This document shows, piece by piece, positions 43,620-52,684 of a stretch of 64,000 bases of DNA. Positions within the stretch are counted from its first letter, which is position 1, and each line of letters starts with the position of its first letter. Location: assembly GCF_016595505.1 (NCBI RefSeq), contig NZ_JAENIL010000001.1:62001-126000 (forward strand), in the 5' to 3' direction. The notes beneath the pieces are model-generated. The model worked only from the letters and a program-made list of their open reading frames with translations. It searched no databases and had not been told where the DNA came from. A program made the position numbers and the translations under genes. This stretch comes from Pelagicoccus mobilis. Lineage in GTDB: Bacteria > Verrucomicrobiota > Verrucomicrobiia > Opitutales > Opitutaceae.

Positions 43620-46600
43620 ATGTCTCTAGCAAACACGATACGGACATTTTTCCTCCTCCCCATCCTGCTTCACCTAAACTGGAGCGCAGCCGCCCCCTAC
43701 ACGCCCACCAGAGCTCTCGCCATCGCCAATCCGACCCGCTGGATCGAGCTCGAACCTCTGAACCAGTTCAAACTGAATACAGGGACCGAAGCCTTGGACG
43801 GCACCCTCTTCTTCGCCACGGACCAAGAGCTTATCGAATACGACGGCTACCAGACCAAGGTCCACCCCCTTCCAGACCAATCCGAGTCCAATCTCATCCG
43901 CCAAATCTACGCTTCGCTGAACGGACGTATCTACATTCTCACGACAGCCGGGCTTTACTCATTCGAATCCGGCGAATGGAAAGTAGAACAAACCGCCGAA
44001 CAGACGCTGCAAAGCACTCAGCGGCGTTTCGCGACCAGCCCGCATGGCCTCGAGTTCGTGATTGTCGAAAACCGGCTCTACCAGATTAAAGGATTCGAAA
44101 TAGAGCTCTTCGACCAGATCCCAAACCAAATCGCAGAGATCGCCTTCGACCGAAAGAACCGACTTTGGATCTGCGACGTCGAAAGCGCCGAACTCGCAAG
44201 CTTCCAGTTCGACCACAACGACCTCAGCCTTCCGCTCGAGACCGAAGCCTACCGAATTTTCCCAGGCGAGCAATTTCTCCCGCGCATCGTAGCCTCCCCC
44301 GATTCAGAGACTGTCTGGGCAATCCACACAAGCACTGACGCTGCAGCGTATCGATTCTCCAATACATCCAAGCAGTGGATCGAAGAAACAAGCAACGAAC
44401 TCAATAGCGACAGAGCCCACGTCACCGGGATCTCGCCCTCCACGCAAGAAGCCCTCATTTTCACTAAAGCGGCCCTTTTTTACTACGCCGAAAACGAATG
44501 GCGAGCCATCCGCTACCCAGAATTCAATCCCCCCAGCAACAACCAGTTCTTCTTCATCCGCCGCAACGGAAACATCGTCGTAGGCGGCTACGCCGAAAAG
44601 ACGCACGAAATCCTGTATTCAACTGAAAAATACGAGAACTACACAGGCCTGCACTTTCAATGCGATGGCAACAACCAGTCGCGCTGGTTTCTCTCAGTCG
44701 AGGGCTGGATCATTGAAAACGATCCCCTCTATCGCACGTGGACACGTCACACCGGACAGATCATCGACACTCCCCTGTCCCTGTTCCGAGACCGCGATGG
44801 CGTAATCTGGGCATCCGGAGCCCACGAGGGCGAAGCCGCCGTCTGCTACTACGACGGAACAAGCTGGAAACTTCAAAAACACCCCAGCCTAGGCAACTTC
44901 ATCTCCCATCTTTCAGCTTACCAACTCTCCGACGGCCGCGTCATCTTCGGCTCTGGCGACGAGATCCCTGCCTCTCGCGTGCACGGGGCAGTCGTGTACG
45001 AAAAATCTGGAGACAGCTACAAGACGAGCACTTACGGCCCCCCTTTCATTCGCACCCGTCCTGTCGGTTTCGCCGAAACGCCTGACGGCGGTCTTTGGTT
45101 CGGAGGCGTGGCTCTCGGTCGCACTCAAAGTTCCCTCAAGTCAGAAGCTACCGCACCGCCTCCCTTCGGCAGGGAACGCTGGATCGACCACCTGTCCCTC
45201 GATAGCGAAGGACGACTCTGGGCCGCCCTCTGGGAACGCGGACTCTACCGCTACGACGGGGAATCATGGATGCAAATAAGCGCCCCTGATCAAATCGCCA
45301 GCAACCAAGTAGCCTACATTCTAAACGACAAGATCCGCAAAGACTCTCTCTGGGTCGCCACCGACAAAGGCATCTCTCACTTCGACGGCACCGGATGGCA
45401 TCCAGCCGCGCTCCCAAGCAACAACCGGTTCAGCCGCGAAGGCGGCACCCTGAAGCAATCCAGCGACGGAGCCGTTTGGGTCAACCTCGCCTCCCGAACT
45501 TGGTACTTCCGGCACACCCCCAACTTCCAAATCACCAAAGCCCTCTACAACAGCTTCGGAACCATTCGCCACAAGCTCGACGGCGAGCCTCCACGCGTAC
45601 GCATCACCTCCCCCCTCATCGAGTCCACCTCGCCCGCCAACGTATTCGTACAATGGAGCGGCTCCGACCGCTGGTCCAACACCCCCGAGTCCGAACTTCG
45701 CTACTCGTACCGGATCGACGACAACGATTGGTCACCCTTCGACAAGCAAACCAACGCCGTCTTCCTGGACCTCACCAGCGGCGAACACCGAATCCAAGTA
45801 CGAGCCATGGACCTCGACGGAAACATCAGCGAAGTCCCCGCTCAAACCACCGCCACCATTATACCACCCATCTGGCAACGCAGCTGGTTCATCGCCATCG
45901 CCTTTGTCATCCTCATCACCTTCATCGTCCTCATCGCCCTGCTCTACAAGCAGCGTATCCGCCACATCGTACAAATGGACGAGTTCAAGCTGCAGTTTTT
46001 CACCAACATCTCACACGAACTGCGCACACCGCTCACCGTCATCCTCGGCCCGCTCGAGAGTCACCTCGCCAAGATGTCAAAAGGCGAGGATCGCGGCCCT
46101 CTCGAGCTCGCCTACAAAAACGCCCGCAAAACCCTCCACCTCATCGACCAGCTGCTCGACTTCCGCCGAGCCCAGACCGACAAGATCACCCTCAACCTCG
46201 CCCACGCCGACCTGGTCTCCACCGTCCGTGAATCCGTAGAACTGATACGTCCGCTCGCCGACGACCAATCCCAGACTCTCGAACTTCGCTGCAACCAAGA
46301 GGCCAGCTTCGCCTGGTTCGATCCCGAAAAGATCGACCGTATCGTCAACAACCTCGTTTCCAACGCCATCAAGTATACCCAGAAAGATGGCATCATCTCC
46401 GTACGCCTCACTCTCGCCGAGGACGAGGAGGACGTATTCGCCGAGATCATCGTCGAGGACAACGGCAGCGGCATCCCAAGCCGTAAAATCGACAACATCT
46501 TCGAGGTCTTCTACCGAGCCGGCAACGCCCCCAGAAGGCGAGTCCGCGGCTCCGGCATCGGCCTCGCCTTCACCAAAACCATCGTCGAAGCCTGCAATGG

Positions 46601-47540
46601 CACCATCAACGTCGAAAGCCCCATCACTCGCGTCGACGGCAAACAGCAAGGCACCCGCTTTACCGTCTCCATCCCGCTGAAGACGCACAACCTCGACGCG
46701 CCCCCAAGCGCCGAGACCATCGAAAACGTCAACGAAGCCATCGACGAGATCGAATCCAGAGATCCCGCCACGCGGGAGAAGCCTTGTCTCCTCCTCGCCG
46801 AGGACGATTCGGACATCCGCAACTTCGTCTACGGAGAACTCAAGGACAGCTTCGACATCACCACCGCCCAGGACGGAGAGATCGCCTGGAACCTCGCCCA
46901 GAAGCTGATTCCAGATATCGTCGTGACCGACGTCATGATGCCCCAGATGGACGGCAAACAACTTTGCCGCACCCTGAAGTCCGAGCCCCTCACCTCGCAT
47001 ATCCCGGTAATCATGCTCACCGCCTTGAAGTCAGAGCACCACGAGCTCGAGGGACTTGAGCACGGCGCCGACGCCTATCTCACGAAGCCGATCCGGATCC
47101 CGCTGCTAAAGCAACGTATCCAGAATCAGCTAGAAACGCTCAAAGCCAACCAGCAACGCTTCAAGAGCGCCCCTCAGGAAGAGCCCATCAAACCGGCCGA
47201 ACTGACGAGTAATCCACTGGACGAAAAGTTCCTGCAAAAGGCGATCGGCTTCGTGGAAAGCTGCATGGACGATCCCCTGCTCGACGTCGAATCGCTCGCT
47301 CGCGAAATGGGCATGAGCCGCATGACCCTCTACCGGAAAACCAAAGCGATCACCGGCGAGACCCCCAGCCAATTTATCCGCTCATTGCGAATGAAGCACG
47401 CCCTCACCCTCCTTCAAAGTCGCGAATTCACCGTTTCAGAGGTCGGATACCGAGTCGGATTCAGCGACCTCAGCTCCTTCAGCAGCACCTTCAAAAAGCA
47501 CGTCGGACGCTCCCCCAGCGAGTTCCTGCAGGGACAGTAG
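43620..47540 (+). CDS. hybrid two-component system regulator HTCS-3
   Basis: A 1306-residue sensor/regulator with signal peptide (IRTFFLLPILLHLNWSAAA), propeller repeats, a Y_Y_Y-type domain (LRYSYRIDDNDWSPF) and a membrane helix (WFIAIAFVILITFIVLIALLY). HisKA has H799 in ISHELRTPLTVILG; the ATPase domain has DNGSGIP and GSGIGLA. The receiver has D1104 in VTDVMMPQMDG, and an AraC output domain ends the protein (TVSEVGYRVGFSDLSSFSSTF). It is close to HTCS-1 throughout. The start is ATG 43620; the open frame extends 58 codons upstream through the divergent gap, which I reject. It lies between a receptor gene (divergent) and the GH2 gene (downstream), which are its likely targets. Confidence 0.94.
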   Translation: MSLANTIRTFFLLPILLHLNWSAAAPYTPTRALAIANPTRWIELEPLNQFKLNTGTEALDGTLFFATDQELIEYDGYQTKVHPLPDQSESNLIRQIYASLNGRIYILTTAGLYSFESGEWKVEQTAEQTLQSTQRRFATSPHGLEFVIVENRLYQIKGFEIELFDQIPNQIAEIAFDRKNRLWICDVESAELASFQFDHNDLSLPLETEAYRIFPGEQFLPRIVASPDSETVWAIHTSTDAAAYRFSNTSKQWIEETSNELNSDRAHVTGISPSTQEALIFTKAALFYYAENEWRAIRYPEFNPPSNNQFFFIRRNGNIVVGGYAEKTHEILYSTEKYENYTGLHFQCDGNNQSRWFLSVEGWIIENDPLYRTWTRHTGQIIDTPLSLFRDRDGVIWASGAHEGEAAVCYYDGTSWKLQKHPSLGNFISHLSAYQLSDGRVIFGSGDEIPASRVHGAVVYEKSGDSYKTSTYGPPFIRTRPVGFAETPDGGLWFGGVALGRTQSSLKSEATAPPPFGRERWIDHLSLDSEGRLWAALWERGLYRYDGESWMQISAPDQIASNQVAYILNDKIRKDSLWVATDKGISHFDGTGWHPAALPSNNRFSREGGTLKQSSDGAVWVNLASRTWYFRHTPNFQITKALYNSFGTIRHKLDGEPPRVRITSPLIESTSPANVFVQWSGSDRWSNTPESELRYSYRIDDNDWSPFDKQTNAVFLDLTSGEHRIQVRAMDLDGNISEVPAQTTATIIPPIWQRSWFIAIAFVILITFIVLIALLYKQRIRHIVQMDEFKLQFFTNISHELRTPLTVILGPLESHLAKMSKGEDRGPLELAYKNARKTLHLIDQLLDFRRAQTDKITLNLAHADLVSTVRESVELIRPLADDQSQTLELRCNQEASFAWFDPEKIDRIVNNLVSNAIKYTQKDGIISVRLTLAEDEEDVFAEIIVEDNGSGIPSRKIDNIFEVFYRAGNAPRRRVRGSGIGLAFTKTIVEACNGTINVESPITRVDGKQQGTRFTVSIPLKTHNLDAPPSAETIENVNEAIDEIESRDPATREKPCLLLAEDDSDIRNFVYGELKDSFDITTAQDGEIAWNLAQKLIPDIVVTDVMMPQMDGKQLCRTLKSEPLTSHIPVIMLTALKSEHHELEGLEHGADAYLTKPIRIPLLKQRIQNQLETLKANQQRFKSAPQEEPIKPAELTSNPLDEKFLQKAIGFVESCMDDPLLDVESLAREMGMSRMTLYRKTKAITGETPSQFIRSLRMKHALTLLQSREFTVSEVGYRVGFSDLSSFSSTFKKHVGRSPSEFLQGQ

Positions 47541-47812
47541 ATGTTACACACACCCTTCATGGCGTGTCGCATCAGGTAACGAAGACTGCAGCTCCAAAGG
47601 GAAGCCCAGAGGCTAAGACGTTAGCTATCTGACAGTTACAAAACCCGTAACATTTACTCAAACGAATGTGACGGACGCCTAAGCCATTTTCTCGGGTATT
47701 CATCTAAAATAAGGGCGAACTAGAAACTACGCCCCACCAACCCTTTGATTACCTGCACGTCTCGGCGACGCGAAACCTACCCCTTGTCTCGCCGGTTCAT
47801 AGATTTCGATCG
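47541..47812. promoter_or_regulatory. 272-base upstream region of the GH2 gene with GTAAC motifs
   Basis: TGTTAC (47542-47547), GGTAAC (47575-47580) and an inverted pair GTTACA (47635-47640)/GTAACA (47647-47652) lie between HTCS-3 and the GH2 gene. A TAAAAT-type -10 box may lie near 47704. HTCS-3 control is inferred. Confidence 0.4.
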
Positions 47813-50311
47813 ATGAGCACCCCTTTCCTCAAACTCCTCTGCGCGATTATGGCACTATCCAGCGTTGGAATCCCCTCAGCAGACGCCAACGGCGCAATTC
47901 GAACTCGCGACTCCTTCAACGAAGGCTGGCTCTTCCAAAAAGGCGATCTCCCCGACGCACGCTTCCCAGAGACCGACGATTCCTCCTGGCGCAAGCTCCG
48001 CCTCCCCCACGACTGGGCCATCGAAGGTCCCTTCGACGTAAAGTACAACGCACGCTCCGGCGGTCTGCCCTTTCATGGGAAAGCCTGGTACCGCAAGCAC
48101 TTCTCCGTCCCCATGGACAAGAAAGGCAAAGTCGTGACCCTCGAGTTCGACGGGGCTATGAACAACTCCAAGGTCTGGGTCAACGGCCACTTCCTCGGCG
48201 AACGCCCCTTCGGCTACATCGGTTTCGCCTACGACATCACCAAGCACCTTCGCTGGGGAGACGACCAAACAAACGTCATCTCAGTAAGCCTATCGCCAGA
48301 AGATCTCTCCTCCCGCTGGTATCCTGGAGCCGGACTCTACCGCAACACTTGGATCAACTACACCAACCCCGTGCACGTAGCGCGTAACGGCACCTTTGTT
48401 ACAACGCCCAAAGTCGATGATTCATCCGCTCAAGTGGATATCGCCATCGACGTGAACAACCAATCGGGAGCGCCCGCCAAGATCGAACTCCGCACCCGAA
48501 TTCTAGACCCGGAACACCGCCCTGTCGTAAGCAAACGCACCGGTCCCTTCCAAATCACTGGCGAAACCGGCTCCTACGAGCAAACGCTCAGGGTGAAGAA
48601 ACCCGCCCTCTGGGATCTCGACACTCCCCACCTCTACACCGCCGAAACCACCGTTTTTGTAGACGGCAAAAAGGCCGACCTCTATGAAACCACCTTCGGA
48701 ATCCGCAGCATCGCCTTCGACAAAGACACCGGATTTTCCCTCAACGGCCGCAAGGTCGAACTCAAGGGCGTTTGCCTCCACCACGACCTCGGCCCGCTCG
48801 GAGCAGCCGTCAATTGGCGAGCCACCGAACGGCAGCTCCAAATCATGAAGGAGATGGGCGCCAACGCTATTCGCACCGCCCACAACCCTCCCTCACCCGA
48901 GCAACTTGAGCTTTGCGACAGGTTGGGTATCCTCGTACAAGTGGAAGCCTTTGACTGCTGGGAAGAGGCCAAAGTCGAAAATGGCTACAGCAAATTCTTC
49001 GACGAGTGGCATGAGAGAGATCTCCGCGATCTCATTCATCGGGATCGAAATCATCCCTCCGTCATCATGTGGAGCATCGGCAACGAAATCTTAGAGCAGT
49101 TCAAGGGCAACCGCGGGGCAACGATCGCCAAACGCCTCAACCATATCTGCCACGAAGAGGACGCAACACGTCCCACAACTGCCGGCTTCAATTACTACCC
49201 CAAGGCTATCGACAATGGCCTAGCTGCGGAAATCGACATTGTCGGCCTCAACTACAAGCCAACCAAGTACAAGGAAACACTCGACCAACACCCCGACTGG
49301 ATCGTCTATGGCTCAGAGACCTGCTCGGTTGTCAGCTCCCGTGGCACCTACCATCTCCCCGTTGAAAAGTACGAGAAGCACGAGTCTCTCGAAGTCACCA
49401 GTTACGACATTGTCGGACCGAAGTGGGCTTATCCGCCCGATATCGAGTTTCACTACTTGTCCGAGCTTCCACAAGTGCTAGGCGAGTTCGTTTGGACAGG
49501 ATTCGACTACCTCGGCGAACCGACTCCTTACGGCGGCCGCGACAACAGTACAAACGGTTACTGGAATGACGACTGGCCAGCTCGTAGCTCCTACTTCGGC
49601 ATCGTCGACCTCTGCGGCTTTCCCAAAGACCGCTACTACATGTACCAAAGCCAATGGTCGGATGAACCGATGGTACACCTCCTTCCACATTGGAATTGGG
49701 AAGGCCACGAAGGCCAAACCATCCCCGTCTACAGCTACACGAATTGCGACGAGGCGGAACTCTTCCTCAACGGAAAATCACTCGGCCGCCGTATCAAAGG
49801 CGTAGATACCTCCGAAATCTTCGTTAAGTTCAACAGCTTCGATGGCCCAACCTTCAACTCCAAGTACCGACTCTCCTGGGAAGTCCCCTACCAGCCGGGC
49901 ACCCTAAAAGTAGTCGGCTACAAAGACGGCAAAGCCATCTGCGAAAAATCAATTTCCACCGCCGCTACAGCAGCTCAAGTCTCCCTCTCCCCAGATAGAA
50001 AGGTGATCAAGAGCGACGGCTACGATATTTCATTCATCACGGTCCGTATCGAGGACCAAGACGGCAATCTCGTTCCCGAGAGCGACAACCTCGTAACCTT
50101 CGAGATCGAAGGCCCTGGGGAAATCGCCGCCGTCGGAAATGGAAATCCAGCTACTACAGAATCATTTCAGGCGAGCCATCGCAAAGCCTTCAACGGGCTC
50201 TGTATGCTCTTCCTGAAATCCAAGCCCGGAGAGTCCGGTTCCATCAAGGTGACCGCCCACTCCCAAGGTTTGACCTCAGCTTCGACCTCCATTTCGGCCG
50301 AGGCTCTTTGA
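47813..50311 (+). CDS. GH2 family glycosidase, probable exported beta-galactosidase
   Basis: An 832-residue GH2 enzyme with signal peptide. Domain order: sugar-binding jelly roll (SFNEGWLFQKG, AWYRKHFSVP, WVNGHFLGERPFGY), immunoglobulin-like domain, catalytic barrel, then DUF4982-like (YTNCDEAELFLNGKSLG) and invasin-like C-terminal domains. The acid/base is E425 in MWSIGNE and the nucleophile E502 in YGSETC. RWYPGAGLYRN and RTAHNPPS are intact. The layout is that of BgaB-like beta-galactosidases, so it should remove terminal beta-galactose or a modified galactose from oligosaccharides in the periplasm. It follows HTCS-3 and precedes an AraC regulator by 53 bases. Activity on 6-O-methyl-galactose residues is possible but not shown. 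Confidence 0.93.
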   Translation: MSTPFLKLLCAIMALSSVGIPSADANGAIRTRDSFNEGWLFQKGDLPDARFPETDDSSWRKLRLPHDWAIEGPFDVKYNARSGGLPFHGKAWYRKHFSVPMDKKGKVVTLEFDGAMNNSKVWVNGHFLGERPFGYIGFAYDITKHLRWGDDQTNVISVSLSPEDLSSRWYPGAGLYRNTWINYTNPVHVARNGTFVTTPKVDDSSAQVDIAIDVNNQSGAPAKIELRTRILDPEHRPVVSKRTGPFQITGETGSYEQTLRVKKPALWDLDTPHLYTAETTVFVDGKKADLYETTFGIRSIAFDKDTGFSLNGRKVELKGVCLHHDLGPLGAAVNWRATERQLQIMKEMGANAIRTAHNPPSPEQLELCDRLGILVQVEAFDCWEEAKVENGYSKFFDEWHERDLRDLIHRDRNHPSVIMWSIGNEILEQFKGNRGATIAKRLNHICHEEDATRPTTAGFNYYPKAIDNGLAAEIDIVGLNYKPTKYKETLDQHPDWIVYGSETCSVVSSRGTYHLPVEKYEKHESLEVTSYDIVGPKWAYPPDIEFHYLSELPQVLGEFVWTGFDYLGEPTPYGGRDNSTNGYWNDDWPARSSYFGIVDLCGFPKDRYYMYQSQWSDEPMVHLLPHWNWEGHEGQTIPVYSYTNCDEAELFLNGKSLGRRIKGVDTSEIFVKFNSFDGPTFNSKYRLSWEVPYQPGTLKVVGYKDGKAICEKSISTAATAAQVSLSPDRKVIKSDGYDISFITVRIEDQDGNLVPESDNLVTFEIEGPGEIAAVGNGNPATTESFQASHRKAFNGLCMLFLKSKPGESGSIKVTAHSQGLTSASTSISAEAL

Positions 50312-50364
50312 AACATCACTAAATCAAGCTAGCACCCCAATCAAATTAACCAACGCCTAAGACT

Positions 50365-51258
50365 ATGAATATGCCCCAATCTCAAGTCACAAAGCCTAGT
50401 TTTATCGCGCCGAAGATCGAAAAAGGAGAATACTACATTCTCGATCTGGACGCAGATAAGAAAGAATCGTTCACCATCGCATGCGGTGGCCTCGAACAGT
50501 GCTCTCTAGACTACCAAGTCGAACGCAACCACTTCAAGTATTTCGGAATTGAATACATCGTAGCAGGCACCTGCGAAATTACCCTTAACGGGGAGAAGTA
50601 CGAACTCTCCGCCGGCAGCCTCTTCTCCTACACACCGAACTGCCAACTCAAGATCACCAACACCGGAGACACTACCCTCGTAAAGTACTTCGTCGATTTC
50701 TCTGGCGACGGCAGCGAGCGCATTGTTCAGAACCAGATTTTCCAACGCCCCGGAGTGCTAAAGCCCGAATGCACAAAATGGATAGCCCATGTGTTCCAAG
50801 AGCTCCAAGAGTGCGGCACCCTCGCCTACTCACAGTCACAAGAAATCTGCAGCCACTTGCTAAACTACCTCATCGTCCGTCTCGACTCGGTAGACGTGCA
50901 GGAGAAGCCACATTCCACCCCATCCTACGCGACCTTCGAGGCATGCAAGTCGTATCTGGAAAGCAATTACTCGAACATCTTCAGCGCTCATGAGGTCGCA
51001 GACATGTTCCACATCTCGCACCAGTATCTTTGCCGCCTCTTCAAACGCTTCTGCGATGAAACACCGTCACAGATGCTGATCCGCTTGAAACTCATCCGCT
51101 CCGCCCTGCTACTCGAGCAAGGAAATCTTTTAGTAAAAGAAATCGCGGAGAAGGTTGGCTTCGAGGATCAGTACTACTTTTCCAAGCGTTTTAAGAGCTA
51201 TTTCGGCGTATCGCCACGTGGATACGCAGCTTCAAGCAAGGAGACGCTGATCGCTTAA
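50365..51258 (+). CDS. AraC-family transcriptional regulator
   Basis: A 297-residue regulator. Residues about 40-115 are a cupin-like sensor (YIVAGTCEITLNGEKYELSAGSLFSYTPN). Two C-terminal helix-turn-helix motifs read SAHEVADMFHISHQYLCRLF and VKEIAEKVGFEDQYYFSKRF. It sits between the GH2 gene and the enolase-family gene on the same strand, and may control the downstream enzyme and transporter genes. The ligand is probably a sugar or sugar acid from this pathway. Confidence 0.92.
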   Translation: MNMPQSQVTKPSFIAPKIEKGEYYILDLDADKKESFTIACGGLEQCSLDYQVERNHFKYFGIEYIVAGTCEITLNGEKYELSAGSLFSYTPNCQLKITNTGDTTLVKYFVDFSGDGSERIVQNQIFQRPGVLKPECTKWIAHVFQELQECGTLAYSQSQEICSHLLNYLIVRLDSVDVQEKPHSTPSYATFEACKSYLESNYSNIFSAHEVADMFHISHQYLCRLFKRFCDETPSQMLIRLKLIRSALLLEQGNLLVKEIAEKVGFEDQYYFSKRFKSYFGVSPRGYAASSKETLIA

Positions 51259-51330
51259 GAGCGTCCACCGCCAAAAGTTTTGCTTGCCGAAAAAGACGGA
51301 GCATGTCCCCGTTCCGTTCATCCCCTACCT

Positions 51331-52491
51331 ATGAAGCTCGCAAAAATCGAATGCTTCCCGGTCTTTATCGGGCACGGCAACCAACTGATCGTCAGACTTG
51401 AAACCAACACCGGCCTACACGGCTGGGGTTGTTCCGGACTCTCCTCCCGGGAACTCGCCGTCGTCGGAGCAATCGACCACTTTCGCGACTTCCTGATCGG
51501 CAAGGATCCGCGACGCATCGGAGCGATCTGGCAGGAATTGTATCGCGGTCAATATTTCGAGGGAGGCCGCGTGCTAGCCGCTGCCATCTCCGCCATCGAT
51601 ATCGCTCTGCATGACATCAAAGGCAAAGCTCTCGGCGTGCCCGTCTATGAATTGCTCGGAGGAAAACAAAGAGACTACGTCGACTGTTTCGCCTCGGTCG
51701 CGTTTACAACGCCCGAAGACCTCATCCAGAAAGCGAATACATTGCTAGATGCCGGCTGGAACACTTTCCGCCTCAACTCCGCAATCTACGATGAAAGCGG
51801 TGAAGAGAGCATCTTCGAACCCCGCGAATCCATTTACCACACCTCGGAAGCGATAAACACCCTCCGCAAAGCGGTCGGGTCCAGGCCTACGATCGGACTC
51901 GACTACCACCATCGACTTACCGTTCCCGAAACTGTCTCATTCATCCAACGACTTCAGCCTGCAGCGTTAGACTTCCTGGAAGAGCCCATTCGCGACGAAA
52001 CGCCTGAGGCCTACAAAGCTCTCCGCTCCATGGTGGACGTCCCATTCGCCATCGGCGAGGAATTCGCCAGCAAATGGCAGTTCCGCCCCTACATCGAGGG
52101 CGGTCTCAGTCAGTTCGCCCGTGTCGACGTCTGCAATGTTGGCGGTCTCACCGAATCGATGAAAGTCGCTGCCCACGCCGAGACCCATTACATCGACCTC
52201 ATGCCCCACAATCCACTCGGGCCCATTTGCACTGCGGCGACCATCCATCTCGCCGCCGCAGTTCCAAACTTCACTTGGCTTGAGGAACGTCATTCTCCAG
52301 TCGAAAACCTCAACGCCAACGACTCCGAATTCTACCCTGAACAACCCAAGCTCGAGGGGGCGCGCTACCCGCTGCCCACCAGCCCTGGTCTAGGAGTTGA
52401 GTTCAACGAAGAAATCGCCCGAAGCAAAGAGTTTCAGATGCGCGAAGTCCCGCGTCTCTGGCGTAGTGACGGATCCTATACCAACTGGTAA
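51331..52491 (+). CDS. enolase-superfamily dehydratase, D-galactonate dehydratase-like
   Basis: A 386-residue cytoplasmic enzyme of the mandelate racemase/enolase superfamily. The galactonate-dehydratase set is visible: metal ligands D191 (GLDYHHR), E217 (FLEEPI) and E243 (IGEEFAS), the general base H293 (MPHNPLG), E318 (LEERHS), and H193 beside the first ligand. The C-terminus (PGLGVEFNEE) also matches. The usual KLN at the end of the second strand is RLN here, a conservative change near the active site. It should dehydrate a galactonate-type acid to a 2-keto-3-deoxy acid. An acid derived from L-galactose, anhydrogalactose or methylgalactose is possible. The start is ATG 51331; a longer frame to 51280 is unlikely. 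Confidence 0.85.
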   Translation: MKLAKIECFPVFIGHGNQLIVRLETNTGLHGWGCSGLSSRELAVVGAIDHFRDFLIGKDPRRIGAIWQELYRGQYFEGGRVLAAAISAIDIALHDIKGKALGVPVYELLGGKQRDYVDCFASVAFTTPEDLIQKANTLLDAGWNTFRLNSAIYDESGEESIFEPRESIYHTSEAINTLRKAVGSRPTIGLDYHHRLTVPETVSFIQRLQPAALDFLEEPIRDETPEAYKALRSMVDVPFAIGEEFASKWQFRPYIEGGLSQFARVDVCNVGGLTESMKVAAHAETHYIDLMPHNPLGPICTAATIHLAAAVPNFTWLEERHSPVENLNANDSEFYPEQPKLEGARYPLPTSPGLGVEFNEEIARSKEFQMREVPRLWRSDGSYTNW

Positions 52492-52542
52492 TCAGGCCGA
52501 ATCTCTCGCCCTAAATCGACGTTCATCCTCATTTCGTGTCAC

Positions 52543-52550
52543 TTGTTACG
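52543..52550. promoter_or_regulatory. TTGTTACG motif copy upstream of the propeller glycosidase
   Basis: A copy of the TGTTAC motif in the 193-base gap before the gene at 52685. The rest of the gap shows no recognisable element. Confidence 0.25.
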
Positions 52551-52684
52551 CGGTTAATAGCCCGTGATACGAATCCGAAACGCATTCGGCCAAGGTCTCT
52601 GATATAACCTTCGTTGCACACGCGCGTACCGGCTAATAGCGGTCAGACCAGACTGCATGCGCGTTCCTCAACAACCCCATTTCA

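Noticed and set aside
46077-47000. A 307-codon minus-strand open frame
   Set aside because: It is antisense to the kinase and receiver part of HTCS-3 and rich in V, G, D and E repeats, typical of a shadow frame.
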